Part shown: piece after piece, positions 39,313-49,036 of the stretch
How the letters are laid out: the number at the start of each line of letters is the position of its first letter
Numbering within the stretch: the stretch's first letter is position 1
Source of the DNA: Pseudomonas khavaziana
GTDB lineage: Bacteria; Pseudomonadota; Gammaproteobacteria; Pseudomonadales; Pseudomonadaceae
Length of the DNA stretch: 64,000 nt
NCBI RefSeq assembly: GCF_019145205.1
Contig: NZ_JAHSTT010000021.1
Coordinates: 1 to 64,000, forward strand
Direction of reading: 5' to 3'
Notes under the pieces: model-generated
Database searches by the model: none
What the model was told of the DNA's origin: nothing
Seen by the model: only the letters and a program-made list of their open reading frames with translations
Made by a program: the position numbers and the translations under genes

Positions 39313-40792
39313 ATGGTGTCCACCTAAATTGAACTGACCCCCAAAGGTTGGACACAACCTTGGGGGGTGTCATGGGTAAGTACACAGAGCAAGCAAAACT
39401 CGCAGCCGTGCAGGACTATTGTTCCGGTAGCGCGGATTTGAGGGATGTTGCCCACCGTCACAATGTGGACTTTTCATCCCTTCGCCAGTGGGTCGCGGCC
39501 TATCAAGTGCATGGCGTTGCTGGACTTAAAGAGAAAACACTGCAGCGCTATAGCAACGACTTCAACTGTCTGTTTTGAAACGTATGCGTGAGGAACAGCT
39601 GTCCTATCGGCAGACGGCGGCCTTGTTCGACATCCGTAAGTTCGGCATCATCGGCGTCTGGGAACGCCGCTTTGATGAGGGCGGTTTTGATGCCCTTACC
39701 AAGCAGCCTAATAGAGCCGGACGTCCGAAAAAAATGCCGACCACCATTCCTCCTGTTCAACCCAGCTCAACCGATGATGAATCGCGCTCACGCGATGATT
39801 TGCTTGCCGAGGTGAAGCAGTTACGGATGGAAAACGACTACCAAAAAAAGCTCGATGCCTTGGTTCAGGAGAAGAAACGAGTAGCGCAGCAGAAAAAGCG
39901 CAAATCGTAATAGGACTGAGGCCGCTGCATTCTCTCGAAAGTTTGCTGAAATTTGCCGGTTTGGCACGCAGCACCTTTTACTATCAGCAAAAGGCGCTGC
40001 AAGCGGCTGATAAGTACGCAGAGCTGAAAGACAAGATTCGCTCGACGTTCGACGAGCACAAGGGCCGGTATGGCTATCGCCGCATAACGGCTGCTATACG
40101 GAGCGCTGGTCATCTCGCCAATCACAAGACTGTTCAGCGACTGATGGCGCAGCTTCAGCTCAAGAGCTTGGTGCGGGTGAAGAAATACAGGGCCTACAAG
40201 GGGGAGGTAGGCAAGGCAGCGCCTAATCTTTTGAAGCGTGTGTTCGAAGCTCCGTCACCCAATCAAAAGTGGGTAACCGACGTTACAGAGTTCAAAGTTG
40301 GAGGTCAGAAACTTTATCTGTCTCCCGTTTTGGATCTGTACAACGGCGAAATCATTTCCTACGAGGTTGCCAGAAGACCGCTGTTCGATATGGTCGGGAA
40401 GATGCTCAAAGGTGCATTCAAGCGGCTTCAGCCGCATGAGAAACCGGTTTTGCACTCAGACCAGGGCTGGCAGTATCGAATGCCCATTTACCTGCGGGCT
40501 CTCAAAAACGCTCCGTTACGCCGAGCATGTCGCGCAAGGGTAACTGCTATGACAACGCGACCATGGAGAGTTTCTTCGGCACACTGAAGTCCGAATTTTT
40601 TATCTGAACAAATTTAACGACCTGGATGAGCTTCACGCAGGCATCGACGAGTACATCCAGTATTACAATCACTCGCGTCTCAGACTGAAGCTAAACGGCC
40701 TGAGTCCTGTTGAATACAGAATTCAGGCCGCTCAGGCATAGATAGAAAATCGTCCAACTTTGTGGGGTCAGTTCAAATTAAATGGACACCAT
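39313..40792 (+). mobile_element. IS3 family (IS150-like) element, both frames broken
   Basis: Imperfect ends ATGGTGTCCACCTAAATTGA (39313) and the inverse of TCAGTTCAAATTAAATGGAC ACCAT (40792) bound the element. OrfA (ATG 39372, MGKYTEQAKLAAVQDYCSGS) has a 1-nt deletion near 39567, then continues RMREEQLSYRQTAALFDIRK to TAA 39910. OrfB (to 40740) carries FDEHKGRYGYRRITAAIRSA, WVTDVTEFKVGGQKLYLSPV, LHSDQGWQYRM and, after a shift near 40510, MSRKGNCYDNATMESFFGTL. The ORF order and DDE blocks fit IS150-type elements. Two lesions make it inactive. Confidence 0.9.
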
Positions 40793-40817
40793 TTTTAGCC
40801 TTTTTAAGCGGACGCCT

Positions 40818-41150
40818 ATGCCACAAGAACGCCGTTCCTATTCCAAGCCCTTCAAGGCCCAGGTCATCGCCGAATGCGCGCAGCCTGACACCTCGATCGC
40901 CAATGTCGCGTTGACCCACAATCTCAACGCCAACCTCGTCCATAAATGGATACGCGTGCATGCGCAGAAAAATCTGACACTTCAAACCGCCGTCATCCCG
41001 GTCAAGACATCGCCGCCGGTGCAGATGCATCAGGCCCTTCCTGCCACGATCCGAATCGAAGTGCCGCATTCAAAAGGCGTAGTCCTGGTGAGTTGGCCGG
41101 CAGAAAATGCAGCGGGGTGTTCTGCTTTCCTGCGAGACCTGCTGCGATGA
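40818..41150 (+). CDS. tnpA: IS66 family TnpA (Orf1)
   Basis: ATG 40818 gives a 110-aa protein starting MPQERRSYSKPFKAQVIAEC, an HTH-type IS66 accessory protein (ANVALTHNLNANLVHKWIR helix-turn-helix). It ends FLRDLLR with TGA overlapping the ATG of tnpB (ATGA at 41147-41150), implying translational coupling. This frame is intact, but the downstream TnpC is not, so the element cannot move alone. Confidence 0.85.
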   Translation: MPQERRSYSKPFKAQVIAECAQPDTSIANVALTHNLNANLVHKWIRVHAQKNLTLQTAVIPVKTSPPVQMHQALPATIRIEVPHSKGVVLVSWPAENAAGCSAFLRDLLR

Positions 41151-41482
41151 TCCGCATCGACTCCATCTGGCTCGCCACCGAGCCCATGGACATGCGCGCC
41201 GGCACTGAAACTGCGCTGGCGCGGGTCGTGGCGGTGTTCGGTGCGGCGAAGCCGCACTGTGCTTATCTGTTTGCCAACCGTCGTGCCAATCGCATGAAAG
41301 TGCTGGTGCATGATGGTTTGGGGATTTGGCTTGCAGCCCGGCGCTTGAATCAAGGGCGCTTCTTTTGGCCGGGCGTGCGGCACGGCTCTGAAGTCGAGTT
41401 GGATGCAGAGCAACTTCAAGCCTTGGTGCTCGGTTTACCTTGGCAACGCGTCGGTTCCGGAGGAGCCATCACGGTGCTCTAA
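41147..41482 (+). CDS. tnpB: IS66 family TnpB (Orf2)
   Basis: 111 aa from ATG 41147: MIRIDSIWLATEPMDMRAGT, FANRRANRMKVLVHDGLGIW and RRLNQGRFFWPG are standard IS66 TnpB signatures. Overlaps tnpA by 4 nt. It is divergent from the TnpB at 683 and 30888, so this is a second IS66 type in the window. Confidence 0.87.
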   Translation: MIRIDSIWLATEPMDMRAGTETALARVVAVFGAAKPHCAYLFANRRANRMKVLVHDGLGIWLAARRLNQGRFFWPGVRHGSEVELDAEQLQALVLGLPWQRVGSGGAITVL

Positions 41483-41565
41483 CTTGTCTGCCATGGCGCG
41501 CTTGCCAGCGCAATTGGCCCATCCGTCTATCGCCTCCACTAGCCCTCTCTGGCAAAATCGGTGGC

Positions 41566-42858
41566 ATGACTTCGCATCCGTATCTCGATCAATTAAACCC
41601 TGAAGAACTGCGCGCCTTGGCGGCGCAGTTGATCCAGCGCGTCGAGACGATGGACAAGCAAATCACTCATCACAAGTCGGTCAACGAGAAACTGGCCCAC
41701 GAGATCGCACTGCTCAAACGCTTCAAGTTTGCCAAGCGCAGCGAGCAGTTGAGCCCGAATCAAGCCAGCCTGCTCGACGCCTTGATCGATACGGATATCG
41801 CCGCTATCGAAGCCGAACTTGAGGCGCTGCAACCGGCACCTGTCGAAGCCAAAGTGCGCCAGCAACCCAAGCGCGCACCGCTGCCACCGTAGTTTCCTCG
41901 CACGCTGATCCATCACGAACCGGACAGCAGCCACTGCCAGTGCGGTTGCGCCCTCAAGCGCATCGGCGAGGATGTCAGCGAGAAGCTCGGCTACACGCCG
42001 GGCGTGTTCACAGTGGAGCGTCACATCCGTGGCAAGTGGGTCTGCGATCAGTGCGAAACCCTGATCCAGGCACCGGTTCCGGCGCAGGTCATCGACAAGG
42101 GCAGCCCGACCGCCGGCCTGCTGGCCCACATCATGGTGGCCAAGTTCGCCGACCATCTGCCGCTGTATCGCCAAGAGAAAATCTTCGGCCGCGCCGGGCT
42201 GCCCATCGCCCGTTCGACCTTGGTGCTGTGGGCGGGCGACTGCGGCGTGCAATTACAGCCGCTGGTTGATGCGTTGCGCGAAGCCGTGCTGACATACGGC
42301 GTTGTCCACGCTGACGAAACGCCGGTACAAATGCTGACACCTGGCGCGAAGAAAACTCATCGCGCTTACGTCTGGGCCTATGCCACCAGTCAGTTCTCCA
42401 ACCTGGCGGCGGTCGTTTACGACTTCAGCCCGAGCCGCGCTGGCGAACATGCCCGAGCCTTCTTGGGCAGTTGGGACGGCAAGCTGGTCTGCGATGACTT
42501 TGCCGGCTACAAGGCAGGCTTTGAACTGGGCGTTACGGAGATCGGCTGCATGGCCCATGCCCGCCGGAAGTTCTTCGATTTGCACGCGACCAACAAGAGC
42601 CAGGTCGCCGAAAAAGCGCTGCACTACATCGCGGTCTTGTACGAAGTTGAGCGAGAAGTCCGAGAGCTGGAGCCGGGTGATCGGCAGCGAATACGGCAGG
42701 AAAAAGCAGCGCCAATCGCCGACGCACTTCATACCTGGATGATCGCCCAAAGACAGCTTGTGCCTGAGGGTTCGGCCATCGCCAAGGCGCTGGATTACAG
42801 CCTCAAACGCTGGGCAGCGCTGTCGCGCTACCTGGATGACGGGGCCGTCCCCATTTGA
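41566..42858 (+). pseudogene. tnpC: IS66 family transposase TnpC, nonsense and 3' truncation
   Basis: Starts MTSHPYLDQLNPEELRALAA (ATG 41566). A TAG at 41890-41892 interrupts it before the zinc-binding segment (HCQCGCALKRIGED). The DDE core is readable (VVHADETPVQML, WDGKLVCDDFAGYKAGF, GCMAHARRKFFDLH). The end, including the last catalytic Glu region, is cut near 42858 by an IS3 end. Confidence 0.88.
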
Positions 42859-43315
42859 AGGGTCAACTAATCCCGGACACGACGTTAAGTTTTTCCTCGG
42901 CCCGCGCTGGTGCCAACCCCTCGTTGAATTGGTGAGGTCGAACCCAGTTGTAGCGATGCATTAAAAAATGGCTGATATTGCGCTGTGCCTCCTACACAGT
43001 TCGATAGCCCACGGTCGGTATCTATTCTGTCTTCAAGCTACGAAATACGCGCTCCATCGGTTCGTTATCCCAGAAGTTTCCTCGTCGACTCATGCTCTGG
43101 CGCATGCGGTATCGCCACAACCGCTGACGTAGGCTTGCTTGCGATCCTTGGTCCGATCCGAAGGCCTGCCATGTTGCTCGTAGGCCATATCCAACGCTTT
43201 GATCAACAGCTCAGCGTCTGGCTTTTCCGACAGCGCCCAACCCACGATCCGACGCGTACAAAGATCCAAGACGACAGTCAGGTAATCTGCCTTCCAGGGT
43301 CATGCAAGCTATAAT
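42859..43315 (-). mobile_element. IS3 OrfB relic, reverse copy
   Basis: Starts with the end sequence gtcaactaatcccggacacgac (42860-42882) and on the minus strand encodes the same IS3 OrfB tail as 22511-22960 (SRRGN.WDNEPMERVFRSLK-type block) followed upstream by SEKPDAELLIKALDMAYEQH. Frames are broken. From 43316 to 43603 I see no gene. Confidence 0.8.
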
Positions 43316-43603
43316 GCGGCAGAGGTCGGGGCAAGCGTGGGCTCCGAAAGCCATTAGCCAGTGTTCACCGATAGATTTCAGTTACCACCAATTAACGGTT
43401 GGAGGCAGCGTTCGGTTTTTTAGGGATTCGGGACTGTCAGGCCTGCACCTGATGCTACCATCATACCATAGGTAGAATTGGCTGGGCCATTTCGGATTTT
43501 TTGGCTCTGGCGATGGAATCATAAGAACGACATTATTGTTTCTTATTTCATGGATGCAATCTTTGACCCCTTATATTAGCTGAAAGCTCAAGGCGGAGAA
43601 ACG

Positions 43604-44530
43604 ATGTTTAAAAGCAAAAGCCCGTTATCTAGGAAGCAGTTGAAAAAAACGATCGGAAAGCCAAAGCCTGCTGATCTAAATGAAAACTCAGAGGTTGTGA
43701 AGGCGTTATTGCGTAAAAATAGTAGCGCTCTTCAGAACCTCATTGCGTTAAGGGGGTGGGATGTGATGCCGAGGGATATAAAATTAGTTCATGCGGTCCA
43801 CCTTGGCTTCCATATGGACTCACAGTTACTCAAGGAAAATGCGACCAAGTGCTTATCATCATGGGATGCGATAAGTGCGAGTGTCATTGATGTCAAGGAT
43901 AGAAAAACAATCTTTTCGAAAAATCCAATTTCCGTATATAAAAAAGCATTTTTCAATCTTGTAGGCTCAAGCAGCGGAGCAATATTTACCCTTGAGTCCG
44001 ACGCTGACGCCAAAACAATGAGTGAATATTATAGTTCGTCTGAAACAATAACTTATGGTGAGGTTGCGTTCGTTCTTGACGTATCTCCTTCCAATATAAT
44101 TGGGACGTTCTCTCATGATGTTTGGTTTGATAATCATGTGGGCATACGAAAAATTCCAGATGAATTACAAAGCTTGCCTGTTAATAAAGGTGCGCTTGCG
44201 AACGCTATCTTCAAGGGTATTGCTAAAGACAATGATAAAGCTAAGCTTCCTAACGGGACATATCTTGAGATTCGATCATATCTCGACATTCTTGAGGGGC
44301 AAAGGCGAGAGGGTGCTGAACATAATGAAATAATTATCACCGGAAAAGAAGGGGTGTATATTCATCCAGGGCGTTCGCCGTCTAAGGCTATAACAGTTAA
44401 AGAGATTCTAATTTTACCTAGGGAGGAGGTTCAGTGGAAAAATGGCGCCCCGATACTAAATGAAGATCTACAAACTGCTCTTGATGCCGTAAAGTTTCAT
44501 AATCCGGGCGTGCCCGTATCAATCATCTAG
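43604..44530 (+). CDS. Effector-like protein, paralogue A (unknown family)
   Basis: ATG 43604 with GGAG 6 nt upstream; 308 residues, no signal peptide, Lys/Ser-rich N-terminus typical of injected effectors. It is clearly paralogous to the protein at 49037-49900: shared blocks are SSWDAIS, PRDIKLVHA, GEVAFVLDVSPSNIIGTF, DVWFDNH, GALANAIFKGI and EIIITGKEGVYIH. It has an extra ~30 residues (~115-145) relative to that copy. The conserved E-I-I near the C-terminus followed by a beta strand and VKEILI recalls ADP-ribosyltransferase folds, but an Arg/STS motif could not be placed, so no activity is assigned. AT-rich, lesion-free, followed by a terminator-like hairpin. Confidence 0.72.
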   Translation: MFKSKSPLSRKQLKKTIGKPKPADLNENSEVVKALLRKNSSALQNLIALRGWDVMPRDIKLVHAVHLGFHMDSQLLKENATKCLSSWDAISASVIDVKDRKTIFSKNPISVYKKAFFNLVGSSSGAIFTLESDADAKTMSEYYSSSETITYGEVAFVLDVSPSNIIGTFSHDVWFDNHVGIRKIPDELQSLPVNKGALANAIFKGIAKDNDKAKLPNGTYLEIRSYLDILEGQRREGAEHNEIIITGKEGVYIHPGRSPSKAITVKEILILPREEVQWKNGAPILNEDLQTALDAVKFHNPGVPVSII

Positions 44531-44542
44531 GATGCTCCGATT

Positions 44543-44576
44543 AACTTGCCGCGCATCGACGGTAAGTTGTAGTTTT
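44543..44576 (+). terminator. Probable terminator after paralogue A
   Basis: aacttgccg (44543-44551) pairs with cggtaagtt (44560-44568) with one G-U pair and is followed by gtagtttt. It begins 12 bp after the stop codon. Confidence 0.55.
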
Positions 44577-44689
44577 CCCGACCCGCGGCACTATTTTACG
44601 AAAACTAACGAAACGTCGTATTTCAAGGTCGTTTTCGTTCGGTTCTCCGTATTAAACCCGCAACTCGCGCGCTCGGAGTGCGCTCCATA

Positions 44690-44830
44690 AACCCCACCTA
44701 CCGCAGGGTAACGCCTTGGTTTATCGTGGCATTTCCGGTGAGCAGTTCCACGGTAGCAACGCTTCGTAGTCCTCGATCGACGAGGCATGCGGCAATCGGT
44801 CCAGTACGTGGCTCAGCCACGTATAGGGGT
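44690..44830 (-). mobile_element. IS66 tnpC 3'-end relic
   Basis: Minus strand encodes the TnpC tail (YEALLPWN-like block ..VATVELLTGNATINQGVTLR in a shifted frame) preceded by the IS66 end ctccataaaccccacctacc. Closest to the copy at 48480-48600. Confidence 0.7.
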
Positions 44831-45150
44831 CTTGGCCAGGCGAATAGTTCGAGGAAAAGTGCATGAACACCGAAGGCGGCTGTCTTGTGGGTTGAGCTGT
44901 TGTACAAAATCACATGCAGATCCAATCCGGCCGGCGTGGTGCGGTCGGTCTGTTGCAGGAAAGCCAGAAACTCCCTGGCCCGATGACGCTGTGTAATCCG
45001 GCCAATCACCTGCCCCGTCATGATCGAAAGCCGCGCACAGACTGGCGGTTCCAAGACGCTTGTAATCGTGCGTGCGACATCCGATTTGACTTGGGCGCAG
45101 CGGTAAAATTGGCCAAGTGCGATCCAACTTCTCGTCCACCGACCACATCG
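44831..45150 (-). mobile_element. IS630 transposase relic
   Basis: The minus strand shows MWSVDEKLDRTWPIL, RTHDYKRLGTASLCAAF, MTGQVIGRITQRHRAREFLA and LDLHVILYNSSTHKTAAFGV in mixed frames, matching the middle of the IS630 element at 19733-20770. The ends are missing. The following 45151-45361 holds no gene apart from the leader of the kinase gene. Confidence 0.75.
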
Positions 45151-45361
45151 ACCACCTAATCGGCGAAATTGGGATCGCTGCTGAACACTATCTTAAGTTA
45201 TCGTAGTATCCGCACTCGCTGCGAGAGATCAGACTGATATGTTGCATAGCCAGAGATTTGAAGCCTATGCAGGTACTTCAGTTCCTTTGCAACTAGGACT
45301 ATTGTCACGCAGTAAGGCATCAAGCATTGGAAGATAGTGATAACTTAGAGAGGCAAAAGAT

Positions 45362-46732
45362 ATGAGGCAATTCAAAGAAACACAATCAGGTAAGCGAAAA
45401 GTAGTTTCGGCAACTGATTGCGACCAAGAGTCAGATGCTGGTTTGTCAGTGGATATGAATGTAAGGGCTGCTGTCGAAAGAATGTGGGGGCAGAGCGAGC
45501 AAGTAAATGCCGGCGAGAGGTATGGTGCGGATAGCACGAATGCAACTCTAAATTCAATAATGCCAACTTGGGCGGGCGCCTCAAAGCGTATGCTCTGTAT
45601 TGATGGAAACACAAGAATGAACTATATGGTTATTTCTGCCGCCGCTGAAGTTGACTTTAATGTTGTCGTCGGCGGAGGGGGGGAGGGATTAGTGTATGCA
45701 GGAAAGGATGGCAAGAGTGTCTACAAAAAAATGCATGACATTAGCGAAGACGATGTGAAGGCGAAAAAAGGTATTGAATTCGTTTGGAGTGAGAAAAAAG
45801 GGCTGAATACTTTATATGGGGACGGTTTTTCAGAGGTAGTTATTGATGTGGAAAAGAATCTTTTATTCTTAAAAATAAAAAGAATTAACGGTATACCTAT
45901 GTCAAATATGCGTTCAAATGAGGTGCGCGAAAAAAGCCAACTGCTTCGTCAAGCGTTAGATGAAATGGAAGAGAAAGGACTGGTTCATAACGATATGCAA
46001 TTAAAAAACTTTATCTACTCCGCTGCAGATAATAAAGTTTTTCCTATTGATTTTACATTTAGTATAAGCGAGGCGGCAAAAATAAGGTTTCAAGAAACGA
46101 AAGATAGATTATTTCAAGATATATTCGAAGGCAAAAAAAACAATCTGAATAGTGGTAGCTTTTTTTCGGACCAGTCACCAGTGAGTATTGAAAAATATAT
46201 GGCGCCATCAATATTGCCGAGCAATATACTAAACTATATTGAATGCACCAAAGCTTTTGATCACCAAATATCGGAGGGATGTTCTTATGAGATTACTTCA
46301 TTTGATCTTGAGGCAAGCGAGGAGAATTTCGAGAATGTATTCGAAAATAGATTTGAACCTGAGGTTTGGACATTATTAAATAATGTAAGGCAGAAAAAAA
46401 CTAGCCCGTACCATGCCTCCGATATATTAAGATATCAGTATGAAGTGATATCGAGGCGTAGTGGGTTTTATGGGCAATTTCCTAGACAGATTGTACTGGA
46501 CTCTGTTGACAATGATGACACCATCAGGGTAACCCAGAATTTAAACGCCCAGGAACTAAAGGAGATTTTTCCTTACACCCCGGTTGGGAAGTTTGTCTTT
46601 CGGCTCATTGAGCATTACAAATTGTCATTTGAAAGCGTGTGCATGCAGGCCGGAAATCCATTTTGTACATATGTTATATTAATAAAACCTAACACTTCAT
46701 CACACTCTTCCCTTAAGGATGGCCTGAAGTAG
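45362..46732 (+). CDS. OspG/NleH-like protein kinase, effector-like
   Basis: ATG 45362 follows GAGAGG. The 456-residue protein has an unstructured N-terminus (~1-90) and a minimal kinase fold: Gly-rich loop VGGGGEGLVYAG (104-115), Lys in SVYKKM (~121), catalytic loop HNDMQLKN (H209, D211, N216) and PIDF with D230 as metal-binding Asp. The HND...N and PIDF pattern and the short C-lobe resemble the OspG/NleH type III effectors of enteric pathogens, which act on host ubiquitin/NF-kB signalling. A ~200-residue C-terminal region has no recognised domain. The last six residues (LKDGLK) and the stop lie in an IS5 end that starts at TTAA (46713-46716), so the original C-terminus is lost or changed. 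Confidence 0.75.
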   Translation: MRQFKETQSGKRKVVSATDCDQESDAGLSVDMNVRAAVERMWGQSEQVNAGERYGADSTNATLNSIMPTWAGASKRMLCIDGNTRMNYMVISAAAEVDFNVVVGGGGEGLVYAGKDGKSVYKKMHDISEDDVKAKKGIEFVWSEKKGLNTLYGDGFSEVVIDVEKNLLFLKIKRINGIPMSNMRSNEVREKSQLLRQALDEMEEKGLVHNDMQLKNFIYSAADNKVFPIDFTFSISEAAKIRFQETKDRLFQDIFEGKKNNLNSGSFFSDQSPVSIEKYMAPSILPSNILNYIECTKAFDHQISEGCSYEITSFDLEASEENFENVFENRFEPEVWTLLNNVRQKKTSPYHASDILRYQYEVISRRSGFYGQFPRQIVLDSVDNDDTIRVTQNLNAQELKEIFPYTPVGKFVFRLIEHYKLSFESVCMQAGNPFCTYVILIKPNTSSHSSLKDGLK

Positions 46733-46900
46733 CCGCCTATGTTTTGGCGACCAAACCATGGGCGCTTTCAAGAAACGGCTGCCGTTCAAGATCGGTCAAA
46801 TCTGTAATCAGGTCGTGTTTTTTGCTGCTGCGGGTTCCTCGTAGCAGCCCTTTTCCACGGTACGGGCACACCTCTACCATGCTGGCGAGCAAATATCGAC
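46717..46900 (-). mobile_element. IS5 3'-end relic
   Basis: The end GGATGGCCTGAAGTAG starts directly after TTAA and continues with the noncoding/C-terminal segment of the IS5 element, nearly matching 59047-59220. It is cut near 46900. Confidence 0.75.
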
Positions 46901-46939
46901 GCGTCATCCCTATGGGGCTTTCTACAAAACGGTTACGCG

Positions 46940-47175
46940 CAAGGTTTTAAATCACTTTGATTTGGAGTTACAGCGCTGGGCACGTCAGAAATACAAACCA
47001 CTGGCGGGCACAAGCGCCGCAGTGCTGACTGGCTCAAACGAAGGAAGAAGGCATGCCCATCGTTGTTCGTGCACTGGCATGTTTATGGAAGTAGAGATCG
47101 ATTGGGCAACGGGAGCCGTAGGAGTTGAGAGGCTCACATACGGTTCTGCGAGAGGCTGAAGGTGGAAACTCCTAC
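46940..47175 (+). mobile_element. Group II intron 3' end, inserted in IS66 tnpB
   Basis: Encodes the maturase C-terminus LELQRWARQKYKPLAG and, after a shift, ADWLKRRKKACPSLFVHW, then a structured tail whose gagccgtaggagttgagagg ctcacatacggttc segment looks like intron domain V. The sequence immediately right is IS66 tnpB from QRNGFCLWLK onward, so the intron had landed inside tnpB. Confidence 0.65.
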
Positions 47176-47181
47176 GGCCTA

Positions 47182-47366
47182 CTTACCAGCGCAATGGTTT
47201 CTGCCTTTGGCTCAAGTGCCTGGAGACCGAACGTTTCAAAGCATCGCCCGAGGCCACCGAGGAGGCCATAGCGTTAAGTGTCCAGGAATTGAACTGGCTA
47301 CTCGACGGTTTTGATCTGTGGCGCAACCGTCCCCATCAAGTTTTGACGCCGCGATTGGTCGCGTAG
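47182..47366 (+). pseudogene. tnpB: IS66 TnpB 3' part
   Basis: Reads QRNGFCLWLKCLETERFKAS and ends FDLWRNRPHQVLTPRLVA with TAG, matching the end of TnpB at 683-1042. The 5' part is separated by the group II intron relic. Confidence 0.82.
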
Positions 47367-47384
47367 TTGGGTATAATACGGGCC

Positions 47385-48600
47385 ATGATTTCCATGCTCG
47401 ATCACCTCCCCGATGATCCAGATCTGCTCAAGCAAATGCTTGTGCAGATGCTCTGTGAGCGTCAAGTGGACAAAGACCAGATCGTTGACCTGAACCCGCA
47501 ATTTATGCTGTTCAATGAGGCTGAAAGTGTCGCTGTCCCCGTCACGGATAAGACGGATGAGGAAACTGAAGTAGTTGCCCCGACCAAGCGCCGTGGAAAA
47601 CGCAAACCACTGTCGGCTGGATTACCGCGCATCTAAATTATCCACGACCTGCCTGAACGTGGGCTGACCTGTACCTACGGTTGCCGTAAGCATGTCATTA
47701 GCGAAGAAACCCGCGAGCAACTCGATATCGTGCCGATGCAGGTCCGCGTGCTCAAACACGTGCGAAAAGTCTACGGCTGCCGTGGTTGCTAAACCGCCCG
47801 GTCACCGCTGACAAGCCGGCGCAGTTTATCGAAATAAGCATGGTCAGCCCAAGCGTGCTGGAGATGCTGCTGACTATCGATGGCCTGCCATTGCATCGTT
47901 TCGAAACGGTGCTGGGTCGGCATGACATCGACTTCCCCCTGCAAACGCTGGCGCGCTGGGTGATCTAATGCAGTGAGCATTTTCAGCCGCTGCTGAATCT
48001 GCGTGACCGGTTGCTGGAAAGCCCAATGATTCACTGCGATGAAACTCGTGCCCAGATACTAAAAGAACCGGACCGTGACCCGACCAGCCAATCCTGGATG
48101 TGGGTGCAGGTCAATGGGCCGCCTGATCGATAAGTTGTATTGTTCGACTACACTACCAGCCGTGCGCAGGAAGTACCGTTGCGTTCGCTGGAGGGCTATC
48201 GCGGCACTTGATGACCGATGATTATGTGGGTTACAACGCGTTGGCGTTGCAGCCCGGTGTCGTGCGTCTGGCCTGTATGGTTCATGCGCGACGTAAGTTC
48301 GTCGAGAGGCGCATAATGTACAGCCCAAGGGTTAGACCGGCCGCGCCGATATCGTGCTGGCAATGTTCAACAAGTTGTATGGCATCGAACGCGAATTCAA
48401 GGATGCCAGCGATGAACAGCGGTTTATCGGTCGGCAGGAAAGAAGCTAGCCGATCCTCAACCAGTTGAAAAGCTGGCTATTCGTGGCTGCGTCACTTACT
48501 GGAGCGATTGCCGCATGCCTCGTCGGTCGAGGGCTACGAAGCGTTGCTACCGTGGAACTGCTCGCCGGAAATGCCACGATAAACCAAGGCGTTACCTTGC
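47385..48600 (+). pseudogene. tnpC: IS66 TnpC, heavily decayed
   Basis: ATG 47385 begins MISMLDHLPDDPDLLKQMLV; a TAA at 47634-47636 and many later stops and shifts follow. Zinc-finger (CTYGCRKHVISEE), DDE and tail blocks can still be matched to the TnpC at 1060-2460. Between ~48470 and 48480 the central-to-3' part is deleted, joining directly to the tail. It ends with the IS66 right end ttgcggtaggtggggtttat. Confidence 0.82.
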
Positions 48601-48621
48601 GGTAGGTGGGGTTTATGGATC

Positions 48622-49024
48622 GCACTCCCAGCTCGTGCTTTTCCAACCGACGACGAAAGTTGAGAATGGTGGTTTTTCAGGCTCATGTCTCAAACTGACG
48701 CAGGATGGTCGTCTCATACAGCGCTTCTTCCATCGCCGGATCGCTGTTACCGAATCAGTTCCGCATCAGATGAACACACAGCATCGTCATCAGTGGGTAA
48801 AAGGGGACGGCCACCTTCTCCTATTGGATAATAGGGCTCAATCAGGGCAATCAAATCCTTCTAGGGCACCACCTGATCATCTCGATCAGGAGCAATTCCT
48901 TACGGGTCTGCTTGCGCTTGCCGGCGTATTCGGCGTCGACGAAGACAGCTGTTTCATCATCGAAAAAGCTCGGCAACTGATGTCCGGAAATTTTCAAAAT
49001 TAGGAAATCTTTTTCAGAGTTTCC
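48622..49024 (-). mobile_element. IS5 5' relic
   Basis: Minus strand carries the N-terminal third of the IS5 transposase in broken frames and ends with TTTTTCAGAGTTTCC (49024), followed by CTCA, a decayed YTAR. The effector gene on the same strand stops 12 bp further right. Confidence 0.8.
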
Positions 49025-49036
49025 CTCAATGCGTGA

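Noticed and set aside
39294..39320. Hairpin before the IS3 element as a terminator
   Set aside because: Strong stem but no T-run, and half of it belongs to the IS end.
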